56,337 bases of DNA from NCBI GenBank assembly GCA_902778165.1, contig CACYWQ010000020.1, positions 1 to 56,337 on the forward strand. Direction: 5' to 3'. Numbering within the stretch: the stretch's first letter is position 1; each line of letters opens with the position of its first letter. Below, piece by piece: positions 36,434-46,000 of the stretch. Source of the stretch: an uncultured Lachnospiraceae bacterium. Its GTDB lineage: Bacteria > Bacillota > Clostridia > Lachnospirales > Lachnospiraceae. The notes below the pieces were generated by a model. The model did no database searches, was not told where the DNA came from, and saw only the letters and a program-made list of their open reading frames with translations. Made by a program: the position numbers and the translations under genes.

Positions 36434-39400
36434 ACCGCTTTATTTAATCTTTTAAATGCACTGCTTAACATCAATTTAATACGGTTTAACTGATTGACTT
36501 CACTTGCGCCGGGATCATAATCGATAGCCACTATATTGGCTTCGGGATGTGTCCGGCGTATTTCTTTGATCACACCTTTGCCGACGATATGATTGGGCAG
36601 ACAACCAAAAGGCTGTGTACATACTATATTAGTAGCACCGCTATGTATAAGTTCTATCATTTCGCCTACTAAGAACCATCCCTCACCGGTCTGATTGCCG
36701 ATGGATACATAGTCCTTGGCATAATCCACAAGTTCCGTAATCTTACAATAGGGATCAAAATGTTTACTCTTAATAAATGCCTTGTTGGCCGGCTTCTGAA
36801 GATATTCCAAAGCTTTGATTCCAAGAGCTGATGCCTTAGCGGAACGAGTACTTGTTCCGAAATGTTCAGCCTTATATATCTGATTATAGAAGCAATAGTG
36901 CATGAATCCGAATAACTCGGGCACAACAACTTCGGCTCCTTCTGATTCAAGCAACTCAACAAGATGATTATTGCCGGTAGGAGAGTATTTAACCAGAATC
37001 TCACCAACAATTCCGACTTTGGGCTTAACCATATCTTCGTGTATGGGAATAGCATCAAATTCCTTAACCATCTGCCTGCACATCTTCTTAAAGGTCAATA
37101 TGTTAGGATATTTCTTGCTGCAGAATCTGACACATTTATCTATCCACTTCTTATGAAGTTCCTCAACAGAACCCGGTGTAATCTCATAAGGACGCATTCT
37201 GTATACGGTTTTCTGCAATATATCGCCGAATGCAGCGCCGAATGCGGCATGCATAAGGAAGCTTAAGTCGATATGGAATCCCGGATTGGATTCAATGCCG
37301 CCTAAGTTAAGAGAGATTACCGGTATATGTTCAAGGCCGGCCTTGCGAAGGGCACGACGTATAAATCCTATATAGTTGGTTGCACGGCATCCTCCGCCGG
37401 TCTGAGTGATTATAACTGCAACCTTATCGGTATCATATTCGCCCGATTCCAGCGCAGCCATAAGCTGACCGACTACTATAAGCGAAGGATAACACGCGTC
37501 ATTATTCACATATTTAAGACCTGAATCTATTGCAGATCTGTTGTCATTATCTAAAACAACAAGGTTATATCCGCAAGCTGACATAGCCGGTCCCAAGATA
37601 TCGAAGTGGATGGGAGACATCTGGGGACAGAGGATTGTGTACTCCTTACGCATTTTCTCTGTGAAAGGAACCTTGGTAATCGCACTTGAACGAATGGTAC
37701 GTTCTCCGCCGTTACGCTGCTTAACCTTAAGTGCAGCTATGAGCGAACGCACTCGTATTCTTGCGGCGCCCAGGTTATTGATCTCGTCTATCTTAAGACA
37801 TGTATATATCTTGTCGGAACCGGAGAGTATATCCGCAACCTGATCGGTTGTAACGGCATCAAGTCCGCATCCGAATGAATTAAGCTGTATAAGGTCAAGA
37901 TATTCAACGGTCTTAACAAAGCTTGCCGCAGCATAGAGCCTTGAGTGATACATCCACTGATCCATAACTATAAGGGGGCGCTCAGGCTCAGCCAGATGAG
38001 ATATGGAATCTTCGGTAAGTACTGCAAATCCGTATGATGTAATAAGCTCAGGGATTCCGTGATTGATCTCGGGATCTAGATGATAAGGCCTTCCGGCTAA
38101 CACAATACCTTTCTTGCCTGTTTCTTTGAGGTATCGCAAGGTCGCTTCGCCCTTAAGACGCATATCTTCACGGGCTTTCTCCATCTCTTCCCAGGCTTTG
38201 TGAACGGCACCCGTGATCTCCCATTCGGGAATCTCGGCAAACTCCTTCTTAAGAGCATCCAAAGCGGTAGCTTCTGATGTGAATGCCATGAAAGGATTCC
38301 GCATCTTTACTTCGCCGCGGCCTATCTCTTCGACATTGTTCTTGATATTCTCGGAATAAGAAGTAACAATGGGACAGTTATAGTGGTTGCCCGCATTCTT
38401 AAATTCCTCTCGCTCATAGAACAGGGAAGGATAGAAGATGAAATCAACACCTTCGTGTATAAGCCACATAATGTGACCGTGTGCTAGTTTGGCGGGATAA
38501 CATTCCGATTCGCTGGGGATGGACTCAATACCCAATTCATATAGCTTATGCGTAGAAGAGGGTGAGAGAACCACCTGGTATTTAAGTTGTGTGAAGAATG
38601 TGTACCAGAAGGGATAGTTCTCATACATATTAAGGACTCTGGGTATACCCACACGTCCTCTGACAGCCTTGGATGTCTCCAGAGGCTCATAAGAGAATAA
38701 TCTCTTAAGTTTATATTCAAATAAGTTAGGGATTCCGTTATCTGTTTTGGCCTTACCTAAGCCACGTTCACAACGATTGCCGGAGATATACTGTCTTCCG
38801 CCGGAGAATCTGTTGATAGTAAGGCGACAGTTATTGGTACATCCCTTACACTTGGCCATGCTTGTTTCATATTTAAGTTCGGTGATCTCTTTAAGGGATA
38901 ACATAGTGGTCTGATAACCGTCTTCATATTGTTCGCGCGCAATAAGTGCTGCACCGAAAGCACCCATGATACCGGCTATATCGGGCCTTATTGCCTCGCA
39001 GTCAGCAATTTTCTCAAATGCACGAAGTACGGCATCATTATAGAAAGTTCCGCCCTGGACGACGATATTACGGCCGAGTTCGGCGGCGCTTGATACCTTA
39101 ATAACCTTAAATAAAGCATTCTTTATAACTGAATATGCAAGACCGGCGGAAATATCGGCAACGGTTGCGCCTTCTTTCTGCGCCTGCTTAACCTTACTGT
39201 TCATAAATACGGTACATCTGGTACCGAGATCAATGGGATAGGGCGCAAATAAAGCTTCCTTGGCAAATTCCTTAACACTTAGATCCAAAGATGAAGCAAA
39301 AGTCTCTATAAAACTTCCGCAACCGGAAGAGCAGGCTTCATTAAGCTGAACCGAATCCACACACTTATTGCGGATCTTGATACACTTCATATCCTGTCCG

Positions 39401-40668
39401 CCAATATCCAATATACAATCAACCTCGGGATTAAAGAATGCGGCGGCATAGTAATGAGCAACCGTCTCTACTTCGCCGTCATCAAGCATAAATGCCGCTT
39501 TCATAAGCGCTTCACCGTATCCGGTAGAGCATGAACGTACTATATGTACATCTTCAGGCAAGAGATTATATATGTCTTTAATCGCATCTATTGCAGTCTG
39601 CAGAGGGCTTCCGTTGTTATTACTGTAGAAAGAGTGCAGTAATTCGCCTTCCTCACTTATAAGAGCAATCTTGGTGGTTGTTGAGCCTGCATCTATACCA
39701 AGGAAACAGTTGCCCTTATAGTCAGCCAAAGAAGCCGTCTTAACATGAGCCTTGGCGTGTCTTTCTCTAAAGGCTTCATAACTGTCCTTATCCGGGAAAA
39801 GAGGCTCCATTCGCTCTACTTCAAATTCAAGCTTTATTCCGTCTTTGAGACGACCTGTCATCTCGCTTAAAGAGGTAACCACGTCATCTTTGGAATTAAG
39901 AGCCGAACCCATTGCAGCGAATAAGTGGGAATTATCAAGCTCTATCGTATGTTCTTCATCAAGATTAAGTGTGCGGATAAATGCGACTTTAAGTTCGGAT
40001 AAGAAGTGAAGAGGGCCGCCTAAGAAGGCAACATGTCCTCTGATGGGCTTACCGCATGCAAGTCCGGAAATAGTCTGATTGACAACAGCCTGGAATATAG
40101 ATGCAGCCAGATCTTCTCTGGTAGCACCGTCATTAATAAGGGGCTGAATGTCAGTCTTAGCGAAAACTCCGCATCTTGCAGCTATTGTATATAAAGAATT
40201 GTAGTTCTTGGCATATTCATTAAGACCTGTGGCATCAGTCTGTAATAAAGCAGCCATCTGATCGATAAATGAACCTGTACCTCCGGCACAGATGCCGTTC
40301 ATACGCTGTTCTACATTGCCGTTCTCGAAATATATGATCTTGGCATCTTCACCACCAAGTTCGATTGCAACATCGGTCTTGGGTGCAAATGTTTCAAGAG
40401 ATGTAGCAACAGCGATAACTTCCTGGGTAAAGGGACAATTGAGGTGATTGGCAAGTGTAAGACCGCCGCTTCCCGTGATCATCGGGTGAACATTGATATC
40501 TCCCAAAGTATCGCATGCATCGGATAACAAAGAACCCAACGTACCCTGAATGTCAGCAAAATGACGTTTATAATCCGAAAAAAGAAGATTGTTGTTATCG
40601 TCAAGTATAGCCACCTTAACAGTGGTAGATCCAATATCTATTCCAAGGGAGTATCTAGTCTTAGCCAT
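36430..40668 (-). CDS. Giant acyl-CoA dehydratase activase-like protein (two BadF/BcrA ATPase domains plus DUF2229/HgdB-like region)
   Basis: A 1412-residue iron-sulfur protein from a family widespread in clostridia. Two ASKHA ATPase domains of the 2-hydroxyacyl-CoA dehydratase activase type stand in tandem. The first starts at YSLGIDIGSTTVKVAI (residue 7), with cluster Cys127 (GICAGGTGSFID) and Cys166 (ARCGVFAKTD). The second starts near residue 320 (FLGIDAGSTTTKIAL), with ACSSGCGSFIE and TRCTVFMNSK. Next comes a Cys-rich segment (CKGCTNNCRLTINRF). The C-terminal half contains DUF2229 (LNMYENYPFWYTFF, SECYPAKLAHGHI) and a region related to the dehydratase double-cubane subunits. The likely role is ATP-driven low-potential electron transfer, but the substrate is unknown. 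RBS TGAGGAC precedes the ATG. Confidence 0.88.
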   Translation of the reverse strand: MAKTRYSLGIDIGSTTVKVAILDDNNNLLFSDYKRHFADIQGTLGSLLSDACDTLGDINVHPMITGSGGLTLANHLNCPFTQEVIAVATSLETFAPKTDVAIELGGEDAKIIYFENGNVEQRMNGICAGGTGSFIDQMAALLQTDATGLNEYAKNYNSLYTIAARCGVFAKTDIQPLINDGATREDLAASIFQAVVNQTISGLACGKPIRGHVAFLGGPLHFLSELKVAFIRTLNLDEEHTIELDNSHLFAAMGSALNSKDDVVTSLSEMTGRLKDGIKLEFEVERMEPLFPDKDSYEAFRERHAKAHVKTASLADYKGNCFLGIDAGSTTTKIALISEEGELLHSFYSNNNGSPLQTAIDAIKDIYNLLPEDVHIVRSCSTGYGEALMKAAFMLDDGEVETVAHYYAAAFFNPEVDCILDIGGQDMKCIKIRNKCVDSVQLNEACSSGCGSFIETFASSLDLSVKEFAKEALFAPYPIDLGTRCTVFMNSKVKQAQKEGATVADISAGLAYSVIKNALFKVIKVSSAAELGRNIVVQGGTFYNDAVLRAFEKIADCEAIRPDIAGIMGAFGAALIAREQYEDGYQTTMLSLKEITELKYETSMAKCKGCTNNCRLTINRFSGGRQYISGNRCERGLGKAKTDNGIPNLFEYKLKRLFSYEPLETSKAVRGRVGIPRVLNMYENYPFWYTFFTQLKYQVVLSPSSTHKLYELGIESIPSESECYPAKLAHGHIMWLIHEGVDFIFYPSLFYEREEFKNAGNHYNCPIVTSYSENIKNNVEEIGRGEVKMRNPFMAFTSEATALDALKKEFAEIPEWEITGAVHKAWEEMEKAREDMRLKGEATLRYLKETGKKGIVLAGRPYHLDPEINHGIPELITSYGFAVLTEDSISHLAEPERPLIVMDQWMYHSRLYAAASFVKTVEYLDLIQLNSFGCGLDAVTTDQVADILSGSDKIYTCLKIDEINNLGAARIRVRSLIAALKVKQRNGGERTIRSSAITKVPFTEKMRKEYTILCPQMSPIHFDILGPAMSACGYNLVVLDNDNRSAIDSGLKYVNNDACYPSLIVVGQLMAALESGEYDTDKVAVIITQTGGGCRATNYIGFIRRALRKAGLEHIPVISLNLGGIESNPGFHIDLSFLMHAAFGAAFGDILQKTVYRMRPYEITPGSVEELHKKWIDKCVRFCSKKYPNILTFKKMCRQMVKEFDAIPIHEDMVKPKVGIVGEILVKYSPTGNNHLVELLESEGAEVVVPELFGFMHYCFYNQIYKAEHFGTSTRSAKASALGIKALEYLQKPANKAFIKSKHFDPYCKITELVDYAKDYVSIGNQTGEGWFLVGEMIELIHSGATNIVCTQPFGCLPNHIVGKGVIKEIRRTHPEANIVAIDYDPGASEVNQLNRIKLMLSSAFKRLNKAV

Positions 40669-40690
40669 TTATGTCCTCAAATGTATATAG

Positions 40691-40706
40691 TATGCGAAAC
40701 CGCATA
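40691..40706 (-). promoter_or_regulatory. Small hairpin upstream of the activase-like gene
   Basis: TATGCG-AAAC-CGCATA forms a 6-bp stem 23 bp before the start codon of the minus-strand gene, inside an AT-rich promoter-like region (TATTATATGC and TACTATATAC on the minus strand). It may be an operator or a leader hairpin. Confidence 0.3.
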
Positions 40707-40889
40707 TAATAGGTAAAATTACAATATATTCAACTTAAGCCATTTTACTAGTGCGGGATGAAAAAATCAAGTGAACTGCCTTTATTTATGAAACTTTAAT
40801 ATAACCGTTATAAGTAGATTATTAGGAGAAAAAGAATAAATGTGGTAATATATATGAAGTGTCCGATACGGACAGAATGGAGAACAATT

Positions 40890-41777
40890 ATGAAAGAGAA
40901 TTTTATATCCAGAATGGAGAGAAAACTTGGCAAGTATGCCATTAGAAATATCACATTATACCTAATTATATGCTATGCATTCGGATATATCATAGAACTG
41001 GTCAATCCTGACTTTATAAGTTTTATGACACTTGAACCCGCATATATATTAAGAGGACAGATTTGGAGGCTCTTTACCTGGCTTGTTATTCCGCCTTCTG
41101 AGAGTAATCTGTTCTTTGTGCTTATTATGCTGTATTTCTATTACAGTATCGGAAAAAGCTTAGAGTCAGTATGGGGAACTTACAGACTCAATGTCTATCT
41201 TATTTCGGGAATGATATATACGATACTGGGAAGTTTCCTATTATACGGGGTGATGAGAGGCCTTGGAGCGCCGGAGTTGACAACGTTCGGAATGGCTTTT
41301 TCAACGACCTATATCAATCTGTCGATATTCTTAGCTTATGCGGCTACATTCCCGGATATGCATGTGCTGTTGTTTTTCTTGATTCCTGTCAAGGTTAAGG
41401 TACTGGGAATCATATATGTGGTCGTTCTGGTATATGAATGCATAAGTATTGCCATGAATTACGGAATGCTCATAGGAATGGTATATTGGGTCGTTATCGG
41501 TGCATCCCTTCTTAATTTCATTATATTCTTCTTTACATCAAGAGGTAGAATAAGGCTTAATCCCAAGCAGGTTAAGCAGAGAATGGAGTACAGACAGCAG
41601 GTTAAGCAGGCTGAGGCCGTTAAGATTGCCAAGCATAAGTGTGCAGTGTGTGGCAGAACATCCGAGACCAATCCCGAACTTGAATTCAGATTCTGCAGCA
41701 AATGCCAGGGTAATTTCGAATACTGCAATGACCATATATTTACACATGAACATATAAGATACGATGAGAATAAATAA
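40890..41777 (+). CDS. Rhomboid-like membrane protein with C-terminal zinc ribbon, protease residues absent
   Basis: A 295-residue protein with about six membrane helices in the rhomboid/derlin pattern: SLESVWGTYRLNVYLISG is the typical rhomboid motif before the active-site helix. The catalytic GxSG serine motif is not present and I find no suitable His in the late helices, so it is probably not a protease. The C terminus has a positively charged stretch and then a treble-clef or zinc-ribbon motif (CAVCGRTSET and FCSKCQGNFEYCNDH). I start at 40890, with TGGAG eight bases upstream; longer starts at 40842 or 40854 lack an RBS. The sigma-like gene follows after 17 bp. Confidence 0.75.
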   Translation: MKENFISRMERKLGKYAIRNITLYLIICYAFGYIIELVNPDFISFMTLEPAYILRGQIWRLFTWLVIPPSESNLFFVLIMLYFYYSIGKSLESVWGTYRLNVYLISGMIYTILGSFLLYGVMRGLGAPELTTFGMAFSTTYINLSIFLAYAATFPDMHVLLFFLIPVKVKVLGIIYVVVLVYECISIAMNYGMLIGMVYWVVIGASLLNFIIFFFTSRGRIRLNPKQVKQRMEYRQQVKQAEAVKIAKHKCAVCGRTSETNPELEFRFCSKCQGNFEYCNDHIFTHEHIRYDENK

Positions 41778-41794
41778 GGGGATGAAGTAACAAG

Positions 41795-42538
41795 ATGAAG
41801 GATGAACAGGCATTTGTAAGAAGAATTGAGGAATTGGTGGCCTTGGGAAGAGAGCAGGGTGGAATGGTGACCACTGATCAGGTTGAAGAGGCTGCCATGG
41901 AGCTGTCACTTCCGGTAAGCGGACTTAATGCCGTATACGACTATCTTAAGGGCAAGAAGATAGGTATCGGTGAGGCTATGGACATAGAAGAGGCTCTTTC
42001 CAAAGAGGACAGAGACTACTTAAAGATATATTTCGAAGAGCTTGCTGAACTTGCCGAATACTCCGAAGGAGAGAAGGAGGCTCACTATATCTCTGCAATG
42101 GCGGGAGATCTTACCGCGCAGACTAAGGTGATAGAGATAATGCTCCCTCAGGTTGTGGATATAGCAAGGCTCTATGCCGATCAGGGTGTCCCTGTTGAAG
42201 ACCTTATCGGAGAAGGTAATGTAGCTCTCTCTGCAGGAGTTACAATGCTTGGAGCATTGGATTCGGGCAAGGAAGTACCGGGTGCACTTGCAGGTATGAT
42301 AATGAATGCAATGGAGCAACTTATAGGTGAAGAGAATGATATCAGAGGCCGTGACGAGAAGATAGTTTCTAAGGTTAACAAGGTGGCGGATGCAGCTGCC
42401 GAACTTGCCGAAGAACTGGGACGTAAGGTTACGATTGATGAACTGGTATCCGAGACTAAGCTAAGCCGTAAGACCATTGAAGATGCAATAAGGTTCTCGG
42501 GCGAGAAGATTGAAGATATAGAAACAGCCAATAATTAA
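41795..42538 (+). CDS. Sigma-70-like protein lacking -10 and -35 recognition regions
   Basis: A 247-residue protein with partial similarity to primary sigma factors. VVDIARLYADQGVPVEDLIGEGNVALSAGV aligns with the region 2.1-2.2 core-binding helix of RpoD ([21 protein letters not shown]; the two motifs are split here for length). KVNKVADAAAELAEELGRKV followed by TIDELVSETKLSRKTIEDAI aligns with region 3. The aromatic/Trp-rich region 2.3-2.4 is replaced by an unrelated Ala/Met-rich helix, and region 4 is absent. It may bind core RNA polymerase without recognising DNA. The true function is unknown. The C-terminal Asn-Asn-stop is encoded by a palindrome. Confidence 0.7.
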   Translation: MKDEQAFVRRIEELVALGREQGGMVTTDQVEEAAMELSLPVSGLNAVYDYLKGKKIGIGEAMDIEEALSKEDRDYLKIYFEELAELAEYSEGEKEAHYISAMAGDLTAQTKVIEIMLPQVVDIARLYADQGVPVEDLIGEGNVALSAGVTMLGALDSGKEVPGALAGMIMNAMEQLIGEENDIRGRDEKIVSKVNKVADAAAELAEELGRKVTIDELVSETKLSRKTIEDAIRFSGEKIEDIETANN

Positions 42539-42558
42539 TTCGTAAATTAATTATTGGC
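42527..42558. terminator. AT-rich palindrome at the end of the sigma-like gene
   Basis: GCCAATAATTAATT (42527-42540) and AATTAATTATTGGC (42545-42558) form a perfect 14-bp inverted repeat with a CGTA centre. The stop codon is inside the 5' arm. The central 24 bases match the palindrome at 36410-36433 except for one base. No T-run follows, so termination is uncertain. Confidence 0.5.
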
Positions 42559-42582
42559 ATAGAATTATACAAAAAGGTAATT

Positions 42583-42993
42583 ATGGAGAACAAAGATTAT
42601 AAGCACGTCATACAGGATATAACCAACATATATGTAGGCGGCAAATTAAGTTACAAAGAGATGATGGATATGGATGACATACCATTTAAGCTTAAGGCAG
42701 TGTTCGCTCATTACATGCTTAAAGAAGTAAGTGAAGATACCACCTTGGAGAACCATGTCTTCTATATGTCCAAGGATTCCATGTCTTACATGATATATAA
42801 GAAACTTAAGGCAAGATTCCTGCTTAATGTATTCTACGATGACGGGCACGGTAAGAACGAGCCGGGATATCATATCGACGAATTCTTAATAGATGACATT
42901 CTTAATAATGAGGACATAATGGCCAATAAGGATGTCACGTTCTTAACAGAGATAAGGATTTCCAAGTTAAAACTGGCAGGTATTCCTGTATAG
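42583..42993 (+). CDS. Hypothetical protein (136 residues)
   Basis: A soluble acidic protein with no recognised domain, signal or membrane segment. It appears mostly alpha-helical in the first half (YKHVIQDITNIYVGG, FKLKAVFAHYMLKEV), followed by a mixed segment (MSYMIYKKLKARFLLNVFYD). It sits between the sigma-like gene and the hydrogenase-kinase gene on the same strand, with short gaps (44 and 29 bp), so it may be cotranscribed with one or both. Function unknown. Confidence 0.7.
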   Translation: MENKDYKHVIQDITNIYVGGKLSYKEMMDMDDIPFKLKAVFAHYMLKEVSEDTTLENHVFYMSKDSMSYMIYKKLKARFLLNVFYDDGHGKNEPGYHIDEFLIDDILNNEDIMANKDVTFLTEIRISKLKLAGIPV

Positions 42994-43022
42994 GGCAGGT
43001 ATTCTCATGTAGGGTAGGGATT

Positions 43023-46000
43023 ATGAGTAACAGCAGTATTGTTTATACAAATGATAACTGCATAGGTTGTAATAAATGTATCAAGGTCTGCAGCGCTATC
43101 GGAGCATGTATTTCCAAGGAAGTAAACGGCAGAGATCGTATCGAAGTCGACGGAAGCAAATGTGTGGCATGCGGAAGTTGTATAGATGTGTGTGTTCACG
43201 GAGCCAGAGAATTTGTGGACGATACCGAGAGATTCTTTGAGGATCTAAGAAACGGTGAGAATATTTCGTTGCTCATTGCGCCTGCATTTAAGGCTAATTA
43301 TCCCGATGAATACGAGAGCGTACTCGGCGGGCTTAAGTCCATGGGCGTTAACAGGATAATCAATGTGTCTTTCGGTGCGGATATTACTACCTGGGGGTAT
43401 TTAAACTATATTAAACAGTATAATTTCCTGGGTGGCATATCTCAGCCCTGCCCGGCCGTTGTTTCGTACATTGAGAGATATATGCCGCAGTTACTGCCTA
43501 AGTTATTTCCGGTTCAGAGTCCGCTTATGTGCGCCGCAATCTACGCGCGTAAGAAGATGGGAGTTACGGATAAATTTGCGTTTATAAGCCCTTGTATTGC
43601 CAAGAAACTGGAGATAGAAGATGAGCATAATAAGGGTCTTGTGCAATATAATGTTACATTCGAGCATCTGATGAAGTATGTGAATGAGCATGGTATTAAG
43701 GGTGATTCAATTCACAGTGAGATTGAGTATGGAATGGGTTCATTCTACCCGACTCCCGGTGGCTTGGCAGAGAACGTCAAGTGGTTCCTTGGCGATGATG
43801 TATATATAAGACAGATAGAAGGTGAACGCCATCTTTATGACTGGATGCATATCAATGCTGACAGGATCAAAGACGGTAGTACACCTTTTGTATTTATTGA
43901 TGCACTTAATTGTGAGAAGGGTTGTATCTGCGGTACGGCGGTCAATCCGGACAAATCCAAGACTGATGATGCGCTGTATGCGCTACTTGATATAAGAGAG
44001 AATTCCAAGAAGTCCTCAAGCGGTGATGCCTGGTCAAGAAATGATACACCTGAGAAACGTTTGGAGAATTTTAATAAGCAATTTAAGGATCTTGATCTTA
44101 ATGACTATATCAGAGGCTACACCGACAGATCGGAAAGCTGTAAATACGTTATTCCCACTGAGGAAGAACTGGAAGTTATATATGATGAACTGAATAAGCT
44201 TACCGAAGAATCAAGGCATATAGATTGTACATGTTGTGGCTATGATAATTGTAGACAGATGGCAATAGCAATCTATAACGGATTTAACCACAAAGAGAAC
44301 TGTATCTATTACGAGAAGACTATGGTGCAGGTTCTTGAGATTGAGAAAGAGATTGCGGAGGAAGCAACGCAGGCTAAGAGTTCTTTCCTTGCCAATATGT
44401 CTCATGAGATCCGTACGCCCATTAATGCGGTTCTTGGCATGAATGAAATGATCCTAAGGGAGTGCGAAGACCCTAATATAACCGCTTATTCTGAGAGTAT
44501 CAGAAGTGCAGGCAACACTTTGCTTGGGCTTGTTAATAATATTCTTGATTTTTCTAAGATAGAAGCCGGCAAGATGGAGATTGAAGAGGTTGAATATGAC
44601 CTTTCATCCGTTATAAACGATCTTGTCAATATGATCCAGTCAAGAGCGGATAATAAAGGCCTGTTGCTTGAACTTGATCTCGATCCCGGTATTCCCAAGG
44701 TTCTGCTCGGTGATGAGATTCGAATTAAGCAGATAATCACCAATCTGCTGACCAATGCAGTTAAGTATACAGAGCAGGGCAGCGTGACATTCAGAATGGG
44801 ATACGAACTGATCGCGGACGATCCTGACTGTGTTTATATAACCGTCTCTGTTAAGGATACGGGTATCGGTATCAAGAAAGAAGATATACACAGACTTTTT
44901 GAGCAGTTTGATCGAATTGAAGAGAAACGTAACCGCAATATCGAAGGCACGGGCCTTGGTATGAATATCACTCAGAGACTTCTTGAAATGATGGAATCCA
45001 CATTAGAGGTTCACAGTGAATACGGTAGCGGTTCGACCTTCGGATTCAGACTTAAGCAGAAGGTAATTAAGTGGGAAGAACTGGGCGATTATGAGGAATC
45101 ATACAAGAGGCTTTTGGGCGAACGTAAGTCGTATCATGAATCGTTTACGGCCCCAGAGGCAGATGTGCTTGTGATCGATGATAATCCCATGAATCTTATG
45201 GTATTTAAGAGCCTGCTTAAGAGAACCCGTGTTAAGATCGACACGGCAAACGACGGTGATGAAGGCCTGATGTTGGCCTATGATAAGAAGTATGACATCA
45301 TATTCTTCGATCATATGATGCCGGGCAAAGACGGAATCGAGACCCTTCATGAGATGAGAAGTCAGGAGAAGAATCCCAACTTATCAACACCCTCAATCTG
45401 CCTTACTGCCAACGCGATCTCCGGCGCAAGAACACAATATATCGAGGCCGGATTTGATGATTATTTAACCAAGCCGATTGATTCGGTCAAGTTAGAAGAG
45501 ATGTTGTGTACATATCTTCCTAAGGAAAAAATCAATGTCATTGAGTCTTCCGCCGTCGAAGGGGTTCAGCCGCCCCATGGCGAACAATCGGATTCCTTAT
45601 TAGAAACGCTTAAATCATATGACGGTATAGATGTTAATCTTGGCATAACAAACAGCGGATCGATTGATGCATATATTCCGTTGCTTAGGATATTCTATGA
45701 TTCTTTAGATGATAAAGCCGCTGAGATCAAGCATTATTATGATGAGGGTGATATTAAGAATTATACCGTCAAAGTACATGCACTTAAGAGTTCGGCTAAG
45801 ATCATCGGTGCTGCAGATTTCGGCGAATTTGCACAAGCTTTGGAGGATGCCGGTAAAGCGGATGACATCGAATACATAAGAGCCAATAATGATGATTTCT
45901 TAAGTCGTCTGTCGGAATTTAAGCAACCTTTATCAGAGATGTTTGGTATTGAAGATGATGATGGGGATGATGGCAGACCTGAAGCCGATTCCATACTTAT

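Noticed and set aside
43023-44370. Catalytic H2-producing hydrogenase
   Set aside because: The proton-transfer Cys and the second-sphere Met residues are replaced, and the domain is fused to a kinase, so a sensor role is more likely than turnover.
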